Assembly (NCBI RefSeq): GCF_003363755.1
Contig: NZ_CP031396.1
Location: forward strand, 4,930,501 to 4,994,500
Length of the DNA: 64,000 bases
Reading direction: 5' to 3'
From: Pseudomonas protegens
Lineage (GTDB): Bacteria; Pseudomonadota; Gammaproteobacteria; Pseudomonadales; Pseudomonadaceae
In this document: piece by piece, positions 24,572-33,522 of the stretch
Layout of the letters: each line of letters begins with the position of its first letter
How positions within the stretch are numbered: position 1 is the stretch's first letter
The notes under the pieces: generated by a model
Database searches by the model: none
The model's input: the letters and a program-made list of their open reading frames with translations, nothing else
Told to the model about the DNA's origin: nothing
Program-made: the position numbers and the translations under genes

Positions 24572-24853
24572 ATGAAGGTCTTATGGGGGGCGGGGAAGTT
24601 TCTGACCTTGGTCTTTTGGCTGGTGGTGTTGATCAATCTGGTCAAGCCATTGATCAATCCGTTGCACCTGCTGGTCAACCTGGCGGGTAGCCTGTTGCTT
24701 TTGACCCATTTGCTGGAACTGCTGCTGTTCAATGGCAGCCTCAAGGAGCGTCCACATCCCTGGCGTGATCGTTTACACATCCTGCTGGTGGGGATCTTCC
24801 ACCTGCAAACCCTTCCCGCTGCTGCTCCTGTTGCCGAGACCGACCATGCGTAA
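24572..24853 (+). CDS. DUF1145-family small membrane protein
   Basis: 93 aa with two to three hydrophobic helices (residues ~7-28, ~32-52, ~68-84) and a positive N-terminus, so an inner-membrane protein. E. coli YhhL is a distant family member; function unknown. The start follows AAGGGGAG. Its last codons overlap the ATG of the next gene by 8 bp, indicating translational coupling to a secreted Gly-rich protein. Confidence 0.85.
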   Translation: MKVLWGAGKFLTLVFWLVVLINLVKPLINPLHLLVNLAGSLLLLTHLLELLLFNGSLKERPHPWRDRLHILLVGIFHLQTLPAAAPVAETDHA

Positions 24854-25604
24854 GCTTTGCCTGCTGGCCCTGTTCTGCAGTCCTCTGGCCGTGGCCCAGG
24901 TGGTCCAGGTTGAAACCAACTCCTTCATGCGCCTGCCCAATACCGCCAGCACCCTGCAGCTGGAGCGTCTGGACGTGGCGGACTACGGCACCTTGCTGAT
25001 TCCGGCCAATGTCACCGAACTCAAGGTCGACGACCTGCATCTGGGACGTGACGCGCGGATCGCCATCGTGCCTACCGGGCAAAGCCTGCAACTGATTGTC
25101 CGCCATGCGCAGTTGGAGAGCGGCAGCCAGATCAACTCCCGTGGTGCACCGGGCACCTATGAGAAGGTGGCCAAGCCGGGGCGCGATCTGAACCTGCGAA
25201 TCGAGTCCTTGAAGGCCGAGCAATTGTTCGTGGACGCCCGCGGTGGCAAGGGGGCTCCCGGTTACGTCGGCCTTGATGGGGCCAATGGCCAGGAGCCGGG
25301 TTGCACCTGGGGGCAGGCCGGGCGCGGTGCCGACGGTGACAACGGCGGTGACGGCCGGCCCGGGGCTTCGGGCGCCGAGGTCCGGCTGGAGTTGCCCCGT
25401 GATTACCCCAGCGAGCAGATCAAGGTCCTGGTCGATGGTGGCGCCGGCGGCCTGGCCGGTGCCGGCGGCAAGCCGGGGGCCGGGGGCAAGTCCAAGGGCT
25501 GCCTGGTCTACCGAACCGACGGCGGCAAAAGCGGGCGTCCCGGTGCTCAGGGGCAGCCGGGCCCTGTGGGCGAGGCGGGGTCACTGACGGTCCAGCGCTT
25601 GTAG
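24846..25604 (+). CDS. Secreted collagen-like Gly-rich repeat protein
   Basis: 252 aa with a cleavable signal peptide (MRKLCLLALFCSPLAVA-QVV). Residues ~20-120 are beta-rich (regular strands such as LQLIVRHAQLESGSQI). The second half has three Gly-rich blocks resembling collagen Gly-X-Y or loop-rich repeats: GGKGAPGYVGLDG, AGRGADGDNGGDGRPG and AGGKPGAGG, ending in GAQGQPGPVGEAG. Two Cys may form a disulfide. No enzyme motif. It is coupled to DUF1145 upstream and has its own terminator. The role is unknown; surface or periplasmic structure is a guess. Confidence 0.75.
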   Translation: MRKLCLLALFCSPLAVAQVVQVETNSFMRLPNTASTLQLERLDVADYGTLLIPANVTELKVDDLHLGRDARIAIVPTGQSLQLIVRHAQLESGSQINSRGAPGTYEKVAKPGRDLNLRIESLKAEQLFVDARGGKGAPGYVGLDGANGQEPGCTWGQAGRGADGDNGGDGRPGASGAEVRLELPRDYPSEQIKVLVDGGAGGLAGAGGKPGAGGKSKGCLVYRTDGGKSGRPGAQGQPGPVGEAGSLTVQRL

Positions 25605-25631
25605 TCAACCTCGAAAGATGGATTGTTCCAG

Positions 25632-25660
25632 CCGCCCGCTCCTGTAGCGGGCGGTTGCTT
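25632..25660 (+). terminator. Terminator of the DUF1145/collagen-like operon
   Basis: The CCGCCCGCT / AGCGGGCGG stem with a CCTGT loop is followed by TTGCTTT, right after the coding stop and before the convergent CopD gene. Confidence 0.75.
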
Positions 25661-26125
25661 TCAGAAGCTTGGCCGGGCCGCTGCCAGGGCCACCAGTACC
25701 AGGCCGATGATCAGGTTGCTGCCCACCAGTCGGCGGATCTTGCCCAGCGCCGCGGCGCCGGCCGGCCAGTCCTGCGCCGCGACGGCCTTGCGCAGCTCCG
25801 GCAGTTGCAGGGACTGGATGCGGATGAACAGGGCGGTCATCACCAGATACAGCCCCATCATGATCTGCACATACTTCGGCGCGGTTTCAAAGCCGCTGAA
25901 ACGCAAATGTAGCAGGCCGATACCGCTGATCGGCAACAGCACCACGGCGACCCAGACCCAGACGAAAAAACGCGGAAACACTTGCACCCAGAGCTGCAGT
26001 CGCGCCGGTCCTTCAAGGGCCGCCACGGCTGCCGGGCGCAGGACCATCCAGGCGAAAAACATGCCGCCGACCCAGACCAGGGCGGCCAGTACATGCAAGG
26101 TGTAGGCAAGGGCGAAAGCGGTCAT
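25661..26125 (-). CDS. CopD-family membrane protein
   Basis: 154 aa with four hydrophobic helices. The first helix carries the family-type HVLAALVWVGGMFF motif, with the conserved His. CopD-domain proteins are linked to copper uptake or haem/redox roles in membranes; this is the short, stand-alone form, whose function is not established. It is convergent with the Gly-rich gene and divergent from dinG over ~100 bp. Confidence 0.85.
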   Translation of the reverse strand: MTAFALAYTLHVLAALVWVGGMFFAWMVLRPAAVAALEGPARLQLWVQVFPRFFVWVWVAVVLLPISGIGLLHLRFSGFETAPKYVQIMMGLYLVMTALFIRIQSLQLPELRKAVAAQDWPAGAAALGKIRRLVGSNLIIGLVLVALAAARPSF

Positions 26126-26186
26126 TCGGGTACTCCGTTCTGCGCGACATGAATTAGCGGGGTATGATAGCGGCCGATTCGAACCA

Positions 26187-26202
26187 CTGAAAATTTATCC
26201 AG
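26187..26202 (+). promoter_or_regulatory. Candidate LexA box upstream of dinG
   Basis: CTG-AAAATTTATC-CAG fits CTG-N10-CAG with an AT-rich core, 22 bases before the dinG ATG. It is weaker than the dinB box (A for T at position 4, C for A at 13). Confidence 0.6.
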
Positions 26203-26224
26203 CGTTTTGTGCGCCCGAAAAACC

Positions 26225-28369
26225 ATGATCAGCAACGAACTCAAAACCACGATCCAGGGCGCCTACTCGCGTTTTCTCGAAGCCAAGAGCCTCAAGCCGC
26301 GTTACGGCCAGCGCCTGATGATTGCCGAAGTGGCCAAGGTCCTGGGTGATATCGACACCGACGACGAGGGCCGGCGCAGTGGCGACCCGGCGGTAGTCGC
26401 GGTGGAAGCCGGTACCGGTACTGGCAAGACCGTGGCCTACAGTCTGGCGGCCATTCCCACGGCCAAGGCCGCCGGCAAGCGCCTGGTGATTGCCACCGCC
26501 ACCGTCGCCCTGCAGGAACAGATCGTCTACAAGGACCTGCCCGACCTGATGCGCAACAGCGGGCTGAACTTCAGCTTCTCCCTGGCCAAGGGCCGCGGGC
26601 GCTACATGTGCTTGTCCAAGCTCGATATGTTGCTCCAGGAAGGTCACGCCCAGACCGCCACGGCCCAGCTGTTCGAGGAAGAAGGCTTCAAGATCGAAGT
26701 GGATGAAGCCAGCCAGAAGCTGTTCACCAGCATGATCGAGAAGCTCGCCGGCAATAAATGGGACGGTGACCGCGACAGCTGGCCCACCGCCCTGGAAGAC
26801 GCCGACTGGGCGCGCCTGACTACCGACCACAGCCAGTGCACCAACCGTCATTGCCCGAACTTCGGCCAGTGCGCCTTCTACAAGGCTCGGGAAGGCATGG
26901 GCAAGGTGGACGTGATCGTCACCAACCACGACATGGTCCTGGCCGACCTGGCCCTGGGCGGCGGCGCGGTGCTGCCGGACCCGCGCGACACCCTCTATGT
27001 GTTCGACGAAGGCCACCACTTGCCGGACAAGGCCATCGGCCACTTTGCCCATTACACCCGGCTGCGCTCCACTGCCGACTGGCTGGAGCAGACCGCCAAG
27101 AACCTCACCAAGTTGCTGGCCCAGCACCCGCTGCCGGGGGATCTGGGGCGCTTGATCGAGCAAGTGCCGGAGCTGGCGCGGGAGATCAAGACCCAGCAGC
27201 AGTTCATGTTCAGCGCCTGCGAGCAGATCGCCGACTTCAAGACCGGCGAAGACATGGAAGGCCGCGAACGGCCACGCCATCGCTTCGTCGGCGGGCTGAT
27301 CCCCGACCACATGCGCGAGATGGGCATCGAGTTGAAGAAGGGCTTCTCCCGTCTCACCGATCTGTTCACCCGCCTCACTGAGCTGCTCAAGGAAGGCATG
27401 GATGGCGAGGTCAATATCGGCATCGCCAGCAATCAGGCCGAAGAGTGGTATCCGCTGTTCGGTAGCCTGCTGGCGCGGGCGTCGGGCAACTGGGAACTGT
27501 GGACCGCGTTCACCATCGAGGACCCGGAAGACAATCCGCCCATGGCCCGTTGGCTGACCCTGGCCGAGAGCGGCTCGCTGTTCGACATCGAGGTCAACGC
27601 CAGCCCGATCCTCGCGGCGGAGATGCTCCGACGCAATTTGTGGAACGTGGCCTACGGCGCCCTGGTGACGTCGGCGACCCTGACCGCCCTGGGCACCTTC
27701 GACCGCTTCCGCATGCGTGCCGGGCTGCCGAAGAAAGCCGTGACTGCGGTGGTACCCAGCCCGTTCCATCACGCTGATGCCGGGGTGTTGCGAGTGCCTG
27801 ACCTGCGTGCCGATCCGCGGGATGCGCCGGCGCATACGGCGGCGATCATCCGCGACCTGCCGGAACTGGTGGAAGGCTCCCGGGGCACCCTGGTGCTCTT
27901 CTCTTCGCGCAAGCAGATGCAGGACGTGTTCGACGGTCTGGATCGGGATTGGCGCAAGCAGGTGTTCATCCAGGGCAACCTGTCCAAGCAGGAGACCCTC
28001 AACAAGCACAAGGCCCGGGTCGACGGTGGCGATTCCAGCGTGCTGTTCGGTCTGGCGAGCTTTGCCGAAGGGGTGGATTTGCCCGGTGCCTACTGTGAGC
28101 ACGTGGTGATCGCCAAGATCCCGTTCTCGGTACCCGATGATCCGGTGGAAGCGGCGCTGGCGGAATGGATCGAGGCCCGGGGTGGCAATCCATTCATGGA
28201 AATCTCGGTGCCGGATGCTTCTCTCAAGCTGGTTCAGGCCTGCGGCCGTCTGCTGCGTACCGAGCAGGACCGCGGCACTATCACCCTGCTGGACCGCCGC
28301 CTGGTCACCCAGCGCTATGGCAAGGCTATCCTCAATGCCTTGCCGCCATTTCGCCGAGAAATATCATAA
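26225..28369 (+). CDS. dinG: ATP-dependent DNA helicase DinG (Fe-S, XPD-like)
   Basis: 714 aa. A damage-inducible superfamily 2 helicase that unwinds 5'-3', including R-loops and G-quadruplexes in E. coli. Walker A GTGTGKT at 63-69, four Fe-S cluster Cys (129, 205, 210, 216 in HSQCTNRHCPNFGQC), and a DEGH box at 261-264 are seen, with motif VI near QACGRLLRTEQDRG. The start at 26225 gives the canonical MISNELKTTIQGAY; a few upstream codons in frame are unsupported. A candidate SOS box lies just upstream and a terminator just downstream. Confidence 0.96.
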   Translation: MISNELKTTIQGAYSRFLEAKSLKPRYGQRLMIAEVAKVLGDIDTDDEGRRSGDPAVVAVEAGTGTGKTVAYSLAAIPTAKAAGKRLVIATATVALQEQIVYKDLPDLMRNSGLNFSFSLAKGRGRYMCLSKLDMLLQEGHAQTATAQLFEEEGFKIEVDEASQKLFTSMIEKLAGNKWDGDRDSWPTALEDADWARLTTDHSQCTNRHCPNFGQCAFYKAREGMGKVDVIVTNHDMVLADLALGGGAVLPDPRDTLYVFDEGHHLPDKAIGHFAHYTRLRSTADWLEQTAKNLTKLLAQHPLPGDLGRLIEQVPELAREIKTQQQFMFSACEQIADFKTGEDMEGRERPRHRFVGGLIPDHMREMGIELKKGFSRLTDLFTRLTELLKEGMDGEVNIGIASNQAEEWYPLFGSLLARASGNWELWTAFTIEDPEDNPPMARWLTLAESGSLFDIEVNASPILAAEMLRRNLWNVAYGALVTSATLTALGTFDRFRMRAGLPKKAVTAVVPSPFHHADAGVLRVPDLRADPRDAPAHTAAIIRDLPELVEGSRGTLVLFSSRKQMQDVFDGLDRDWRKQVFIQGNLSKQETLNKHKARVDGGDSSVLFGLASFAEGVDLPGAYCEHVVIAKIPFSVPDDPVEAALAEWIEARGGNPFMEISVPDASLKLVQACGRLLRTEQDRGTITLLDRRLVTQRYGKAILNALPPFRREIS

Positions 28370-28370
28370 G

Positions 28371-28396
28371 CAAGGCGCGCACCTTTGCGCGCCTTG
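28371..28396 (+). terminator. Terminator of dinG
   Basis: The CAAGGCGCGCA / TGCGCGCCTTG stem with a CCTT loop begins two bases after the stop codon; the T tract after it is weak. Confidence 0.7.
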
Positions 28397-28462
28397 CTGT
28401 CTATTTCATATCACCGCTTCAGCACCGGCCGTTCATCGGTCTTTAGGGAGAGCCAGGTTCAT

Positions 28463-30862
28463 ATGATTCGCCGTTCGTTGCCCGCTGTATTTGCCCTGTT
28501 GTTTACCGCGCCTGTGTGGGCGGCCCCGACCGGACAACAGACGCTGTTCAACTTTGTCCGGCCTGCCGCTGTGGTGCAGGTGGCGACACAAGATGCCAGC
28601 CTGCCGCAGTCCAACGCGGAGCAAACGGCCGAAGGCGAGGTGCTGCGGCGTATCATCTTCAACCCGACCCGTCGGCCTAGCCTGACCCTGGCGCCCCAGA
28701 GCGGTGCCTGGGACTGGTCGCAGTCAGGGATGATGAGCCTGCGCATCCAGAGCGCGATGAACTGGGCCCTGACCCTCTATGTGACCATTCAAAGCAACGA
28801 CGGCAAGACCCTGGTCAGTCGCGTCGATCTGCCCGCGGGGCCGGCGCAGACCCTGCTGGTGCCGCTGGTGGCCAACACTCCCCTGAGCCAGGGCATGAAG
28901 GCCGCGCCGCCGATGCCGATGACCGTGGACGGCCAGCGCATCCTGCTGGCCAGCAGCGAGGGACAATTGGACCGCAGCCAGGTGGTGTCGGTGACCTTGT
29001 CCCTGGATAGCCCCAAGGCCGCTCAGAGTATCCTCCTCGAGCGCTTTGGCGTGCAGGACGGCGAGGGCGTGGTCAAGGCGGTCTACGGTTCCCTGGTGGA
29101 TGGCTACGGCCAGTCGACCCGGTCCCGCTGGCCGGAAAAGATTACCAGCGACGATCAGCTCAAGGCGGCCGACGCCAAGGAACAGCAGCAACTCAAGGCG
29201 TGGCTTGGCGAGCGCGAGAAGACTTCCCTGGACAAGTTTGGCGGCTGGGACAAGGGCCCGAGCTTCAAGGCCAGCGGCTTCTTCCGCACGGAAAAGCGTG
29301 ACGGGCGCTGGTTCCTGGTGACTCCGCAAGGTCACCCGTTCTACTCCCTGGGCGTCAACACCGTGGCCCCGGATAACAGCCAGACCTATGTCGCCGGGCG
29401 TGAGTGGATGTTCAGCGCCTTGCCCAAGGACGGCGAGCCCCTGGCGAGCCATTACGGTGAGGGCGACAACCGTGGCGGCAACGGCGCCGACCGGGGACGT
29501 GGTTACAACGCCGGCCGCTGGTACGACTTCTATCGGGCCAACCTGCAACGTACCTACAGCGCCCCCTGTGCAGTAGCCAGCGAAGCTCCGGCCGAAGTCT
29601 CCGGTACCGAGCCCAAGCCAGCGGCGCCTGAAGCCGCCGCAGTCCCATGCGCGACACCGACCTTCGATGAGCGACGCTGGGTCAGCCACACCCTGGACCG
29701 CTTGCAGGCCTGGGGATTCAACACCATCGGTAATTGGAGCGCCCCGGCGCTGGGGGCGGCCGACCGGGTGCCCTACACCTTGCCGCTGTCCATCGTGGGT
29801 GATTACGCCAGCATCAGCACGGGCAGTGATTGGTGGGGCGGCATGCCGGACCCCTTCGATCCGCGCTTTGCCATGGCCACCGAGCGCGCCGTGGCCATCG
29901 CCGCCCGCGACCATCGGGATGATCCCTGGCTGATTGGTTATTTTGCCGACAACGAGCTGGCCTGGGCCGGTCCCGGTAATGATCCCCAAGCCCGCTATGC
30001 CCTGGCCTACGGCACCCTGCGCCTGACCACCGATGTGCCGGCCAAACGGGCCTTCCTCAAGCAACTGCGGGACAAATATCGTAACCAGGCGGGCCTGTCG
30101 AAAGCCTGGGGCATCGATCTGTCGGCCTGGGAGTTGATGGAGGACCCGGGTTTCGTGCCGCCACAGCCAAGTCCCGAGCACCCGGAGATCGAGGCTGACT
30201 TCAAGTATTTCCAGAAAGTCTTTGCCGAGACCTATTTCAAGACCATCGCCGACTCGCTGAAGTGGCATGCCCCCAACCATCTGCTGCTGGGCGGTCGCTT
30301 TGCCGTCAGCAACCCCGAAGCGGTGGCGGCCTGTGCCCAGTACTGCGATGTGCTGAGCTTCAACATGTACACCCTCAAGCCTCAGGACGGTCAGGACTTT
30401 GCGTACCTGCGCAGCCTTGACAAGCCGGTGCTGGTGACCGAGTTCAATTTCGGCTCCCGGGATCGTGGCCCGTTCTGGGGCGGGGTGACCGAGCTGGCTC
30501 GGGAGGAAGATCGTGGACCGGCCTACGCCAACTTCCTCAAACAGGCCGTGAGTGAGCCATCGATTGTCGGTGTGCATTGGTTCCAGTATCTCGACCAACC
30601 GGTAACCGGACGTCTGCTGGACGGTGAAAATGGCCATTTTGGCCTGGTGGGCATTACCGATGTGCCCTTCCAGGGTTTTGTCGACAATGTGCGCAAGAGC
30701 AACCTGCAGGCGATTGAACAACTGGCCAAGGAAACACAGAAGGCCCGGGTTCAGGCGCAGCAGGCTGGAGCCGCCGAGCATGGCAGCGAGGAAGCGGGCA
30801 AGGGCCACGAAGGCAAGGGCGCGGGTGAGCACGCTGGCGGCCATTCCGCTAACGGTCATTGA
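28463..30862 (+). CDS. Secreted agarase/beta-galactosidase-like glycoside hydrolase (TIM barrel)
   Basis: 799 aa with a signal peptide (MIRRSLPAVFALLFTAPVWA). Residues ~30-250 look like a carbohydrate-binding jelly roll; ~255-770 form a clan GH-A-like barrel with FLVTPQGHPFYSLGVNTVAPD, WGFNTIGNW and GYFADNELAW. The probable acid/base is E498 (ADNELAW) and the nucleophile E660 (VTEFNF). The tail (~770-799) is Gly/His/Lys-rich and ends in HSANGH. Related proteins are called agarase or beta-galactosidase by similarity, but the substrate is unknown; a periplasmic polysaccharide is likely. I recall the same gene order after dinG in P. aeruginosa, so it is probably ancestral. Confidence 0.82.
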   Translation: MIRRSLPAVFALLFTAPVWAAPTGQQTLFNFVRPAAVVQVATQDASLPQSNAEQTAEGEVLRRIIFNPTRRPSLTLAPQSGAWDWSQSGMMSLRIQSAMNWALTLYVTIQSNDGKTLVSRVDLPAGPAQTLLVPLVANTPLSQGMKAAPPMPMTVDGQRILLASSEGQLDRSQVVSVTLSLDSPKAAQSILLERFGVQDGEGVVKAVYGSLVDGYGQSTRSRWPEKITSDDQLKAADAKEQQQLKAWLGEREKTSLDKFGGWDKGPSFKASGFFRTEKRDGRWFLVTPQGHPFYSLGVNTVAPDNSQTYVAGREWMFSALPKDGEPLASHYGEGDNRGGNGADRGRGYNAGRWYDFYRANLQRTYSAPCAVASEAPAEVSGTEPKPAAPEAAAVPCATPTFDERRWVSHTLDRLQAWGFNTIGNWSAPALGAADRVPYTLPLSIVGDYASISTGSDWWGGMPDPFDPRFAMATERAVAIAARDHRDDPWLIGYFADNELAWAGPGNDPQARYALAYGTLRLTTDVPAKRAFLKQLRDKYRNQAGLSKAWGIDLSAWELMEDPGFVPPQPSPEHPEIEADFKYFQKVFAETYFKTIADSLKWHAPNHLLLGGRFAVSNPEAVAACAQYCDVLSFNMYTLKPQDGQDFAYLRSLDKPVLVTEFNFGSRDRGPFWGGVTELAREEDRGPAYANFLKQAVSEPSIVGVHWFQYLDQPVTGRLLDGENGHFGLVGITDVPFQGFVDNVRKSNLQAIEQLAKETQKARVQAQQAGAAEHGSEEAGKGHEGKGAGEHAGGHSANGH

Positions 30863-30974
30863 TCGATCCGGGGCTCTGCCGCGCTGCACAGAGCTCCGTT
30901 GGCTGTTCCCAAATCCGTTTCGGGCTGGAACAATGCGCGCCTCGTTGTCGAGCAAATGTGCTGGGGGAGTCAGG

Positions 30975-32120
30975 GTGCAGATTCAGGGTCATTACGAACT
31001 TAAATTCGAGGCGGTACGCGAAGCCTTCGCGGCACTGTTCGACGATCCCCAGGAGCGCGGCGCGGCGCTGTGCATCCAGATCGGCGGAGAAACCGTCATC
31101 GACCTGTGGGCCGGCACCGCCGACAAGGACGGTGCCGAGGCCTGGCACAGCGATACCATCGCCAATCTGTTCTCCTGCACCAAGACCTTCACTGCGGTCA
31201 CCGCCCTGCAACTGGTGGCCGAAGGCAAGCTCAGGCTGGATGCGCCGGTCGCCAGTTACTGGCCGGAGTTCGCCGCAGCAGGCAAAGCTGCCATTACCTT
31301 GCGCCAATTACTCTGTCATCAGGCGGGCTTGCCGGCCCTGCGCGAGTTGCTGCCTGCCGAGGCCCTCTACGACTGGCAGGCCATGGTCGATGCCCTGGCC
31401 GCCGAGCAGCCCTGGTGGACGCCGGGTGACGGGCATGGCTACGCCGCTATCACCTATGGCTGGTTGGTGGGTGAACTGATCCGACGCGCCGATGGACGCG
31501 GTCCGGGAGAGTCCATTGCGGCCCGGGTCGCAAGACCCCTGGGGCTGGACTTCCATGTCGGCCTGGCCGACGAAGAGTTCCATCGGGTGGCACATATCGC
31601 CCGTGGCAAAGGCAATGTGGGTGACGCGGCAGCCCAGCGCTTGCTGCAGGTGACCCTGCGCGAGCCGACGGCCATGACCACCCGGGCCTTCACCAATCCA
31701 CCGTCTATCATGACCAGCACCAACAAACCCGAGTGGCGGCGCATGCAGCAGCCGGCGGCCAATGGCCATGGCAACGCCCGCAGTCTCGCCGGGTTCTACA
31801 GCGGCCTGCTCGATGGCAGCTTGCTGGAGGCCGATATGCTCGAAGAACTGACCCGCGAACACAGCCTGGGCATGGACAAGACCCTGCTGACCCAGACCCG
31901 ATTCGGCCTGGGCTGCATGCTTGATCAACCCCAGGTCGCCAATGCCACTTTTGGCCTGGGGGCTCGGGCGTTCGGGCATCCGGGTGCCGGGGGGTCCATC
32001 GGTTTTGCTGACCCGGAGCATGATGTGGCGTTCGGTTTTGTGACAAATACCCTGGGGCCTTATGTATTGATGGATCCACGGGCACAGAAGCTGGTGCGGG
32101 CTTTGTCGGATTGTCTGTAA
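30975..32120 (+). CDS. EstB-type serine esterase (class C beta-lactamase fold)
   Basis: 381 aa starting with GTG at 30975, behind a GGGGGAG ribosome site; an overlapping upstream extension reads into the previous gene in another frame and is rejected. The catalytic motif S67-C-T-K70 and a Tyr in the ITYGW region (~156-161) fit the beta-lactamase/esterase fold, and HPGAGGS near residue 335 replaces the KTG box. No signal peptide, so cytoplasmic. Such enzymes hydrolyse short-chain esters or beta-lactams weakly; physiological substrate unknown. Confidence 0.85.
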   Translation: MQIQGHYELKFEAVREAFAALFDDPQERGAALCIQIGGETVIDLWAGTADKDGAEAWHSDTIANLFSCTKTFTAVTALQLVAEGKLRLDAPVASYWPEFAAAGKAAITLRQLLCHQAGLPALRELLPAEALYDWQAMVDALAAEQPWWTPGDGHGYAAITYGWLVGELIRRADGRGPGESIAARVARPLGLDFHVGLADEEFHRVAHIARGKGNVGDAAAQRLLQVTLREPTAMTTRAFTNPPSIMTSTNKPEWRRMQQPAANGHGNARSLAGFYSGLLDGSLLEADMLEELTREHSLGMDKTLLTQTRFGLGCMLDQPQVANATFGLGARAFGHPGAGGSIGFADPEHDVAFGFVTNTLGPYVLMDPRAQKLVRALSDCL

Positions 32121-32131
32121 AAAGGTTGCTG

Positions 32132-32151
32132 TTAAGCACTTTTTTGCTTAA
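32132..32151. terminator. Possible terminator after the esterase gene
   Basis: A TTAAGCA / TGCTTAA inverted repeat around a T-rich loop lies 12 bases after the stop. Weak; it could also act as part of the promoter region of the next gene. Confidence 0.35.
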
Positions 32152-32260
32152 ACATGCTTGGAAAGCTGCAGGACGGAACCCTGTGGCTTTTATAATTTCC
32201 AAGCGTCTGTTTGTACCGGTCATGTAGACCGAATTTTTTATCTCATTTTGTGGATATCCC

Positions 32261-33499
32261 ATGTCGTCGAACAAGTCTCTAGCCTTGGCCATCTGCCTGA
32301 CCGTCACCGGTTGTGCACAAACCCCACAAAATGAAGCGGATGGCGGCCATTGGTGGTCGTTCGGGTCCGATAAGGCCAGCAGCAAGGAAGCCCCGCAGAC
32401 CGCTGAAAAACCCGTCGCAGCCGAAGCGCCAGCTCCTGTCGCTCCAGCAGGCAAGCCGGCAGTGGCGGCCAAGCCCGCAGCTCCTGCGGCCGCTGCCGGT
32501 AAAACCACCGCCTCCGCGAAGCCGGCAGCACCGGCAGGCAAAGCGCCGGTTGCCGCCAAGCCGGCAGCAGCCGAGCCAGCTCCTGCCCCTGTAGCCGCAG
32601 CACCTGCCGCTCCTGCCGCCAAGGCCGAGAGCAGCAACTGGTGGTGGCCGTTCTCCTCCAAGGAATCCGCCGACAAGCCTGTGGCTGAGACCAAGAAAGC
32701 CGAGCCGACTCCAGCTCCAGAGGTCGCCAAGGCCGCCGACTCCGAGACCCACTGGTGGTGGCCGTTTGCCAAGAGCCAGCCCAAGCCCCTGAGCAAGGTC
32801 AATGTGGCGGACATTCCAATGCCCGACCCGAAAATCACCCAGGCCTGGCTGGACGACTACGAGCCGCGCCTGCGTGAAGCGGTGAAGGACAGCAAGCTGC
32901 AAGTAGAACGTCGTGAAAACGTGCTGGTGGTGACTGCGCTGGTCGATGCGTCCTTCAACCCGGACCGTCCTGCCATGCTGCTGCCAGTGACCCTGGGCCC
33001 ATTTACCCGGGTGGCCAAGGCTGTTGAAGGTGACCCCAAGACCGCCGTACTGATTCTCGGCCACGCCGATGCGACCGGCCCGACCCTGGCCAACCAGAAG
33101 CTGAGCCGTGATCGCGCCCAGTCCGTTGCTGCCATCTTCAGCCTCAGCGGCTTGAAGCAGGACCGCCTGATGCTGCGTGGCATGGGGGCGGTCATGCCGC
33201 GTGCTGCCAATGACAGCCCTCAAGGCCGTTCGCTGAACCGTCGAGTGGAAATCATGCTGACCCAGCGCAGCACCATGCTGGGCCTGCTGAGCAAGTACAA
33301 CCAGCCGACGCCGTCCGAGACCGAAATGGTCGCGGTGCAAGATGCCAAGCCGCCCGTTCCTGCCGCCTCGGGCAAAAAGGCCGCAGCGCCGGCGAAGAAG
33401 TCCACCGTTGCCAAGAAGCCTGCCGCCAAGAAGGCTCCAGCGAAGAAGGCCGCAGCTCCAGCGAAGAAAACAACGGCTACCGCTCAGGCTAAAAACTGA
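32261..33499 (+). CDS. OmpA-family lipoprotein with WW-repeat linker and histone-H1-like tail
   Basis: 412 aa. A short signal with lipobox VTGC puts the lipidated Cys at 18. Residues 30-170 hold three aromatic motifs (WWSF 31-34, WWWPF 127-131, WWWPF 165-169) joined by Ala/Pro/Lys-rich linkers. Residues ~190-340 form an OmpA-like domain (VLILGHADATGPTLANQKLSRDRA, LNRRVEI). The last ~55 residues are Lys/Ala/Pro repeats like the histone H1-like AlgP tail. The role is inferred as envelope-to-peptidoglycan; the basic tail may contact nucleic acid or acidic polymer. The next gene is pdxH. Confidence 0.85.
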   Translation: MSSNKSLALAICLTVTGCAQTPQNEADGGHWWSFGSDKASSKEAPQTAEKPVAAEAPAPVAPAGKPAVAAKPAAPAAAAGKTTASAKPAAPAGKAPVAAKPAAAEPAPAPVAAAPAAPAAKAESSNWWWPFSSKESADKPVAETKKAEPTPAPEVAKAADSETHWWWPFAKSQPKPLSKVNVADIPMPDPKITQAWLDDYEPRLREAVKDSKLQVERRENVLVVTALVDASFNPDRPAMLLPVTLGPFTRVAKAVEGDPKTAVLILGHADATGPTLANQKLSRDRAQSVAAIFSLSGLKQDRLMLRGMGAVMPRAANDSPQGRSLNRRVEIMLTQRSTMLGLLSKYNQPTPSETEMVAVQDAKPPVPAASGKKAAAPAKKSTVAKKPAAKKAPAKKAAAPAKKTTATAQAKN

Positions 33500-33522
33500 T
33501 TCTCAAGGATAAGGAAGCAGGC

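Noticed and set aside
26195..28102. A 635-codon minus-strand ORF antisense to dinG
   Set aside because: Shadow of a gene with intact Walker A, Fe-S and DEGH motifs; the translated product is low in structure.
28724..30955. A 743-codon minus-strand ORF antisense to the glycoside hydrolase
   Set aside because: No domain, atypical composition; the plus-strand gene has a signal peptide and catalytic Glu pair.
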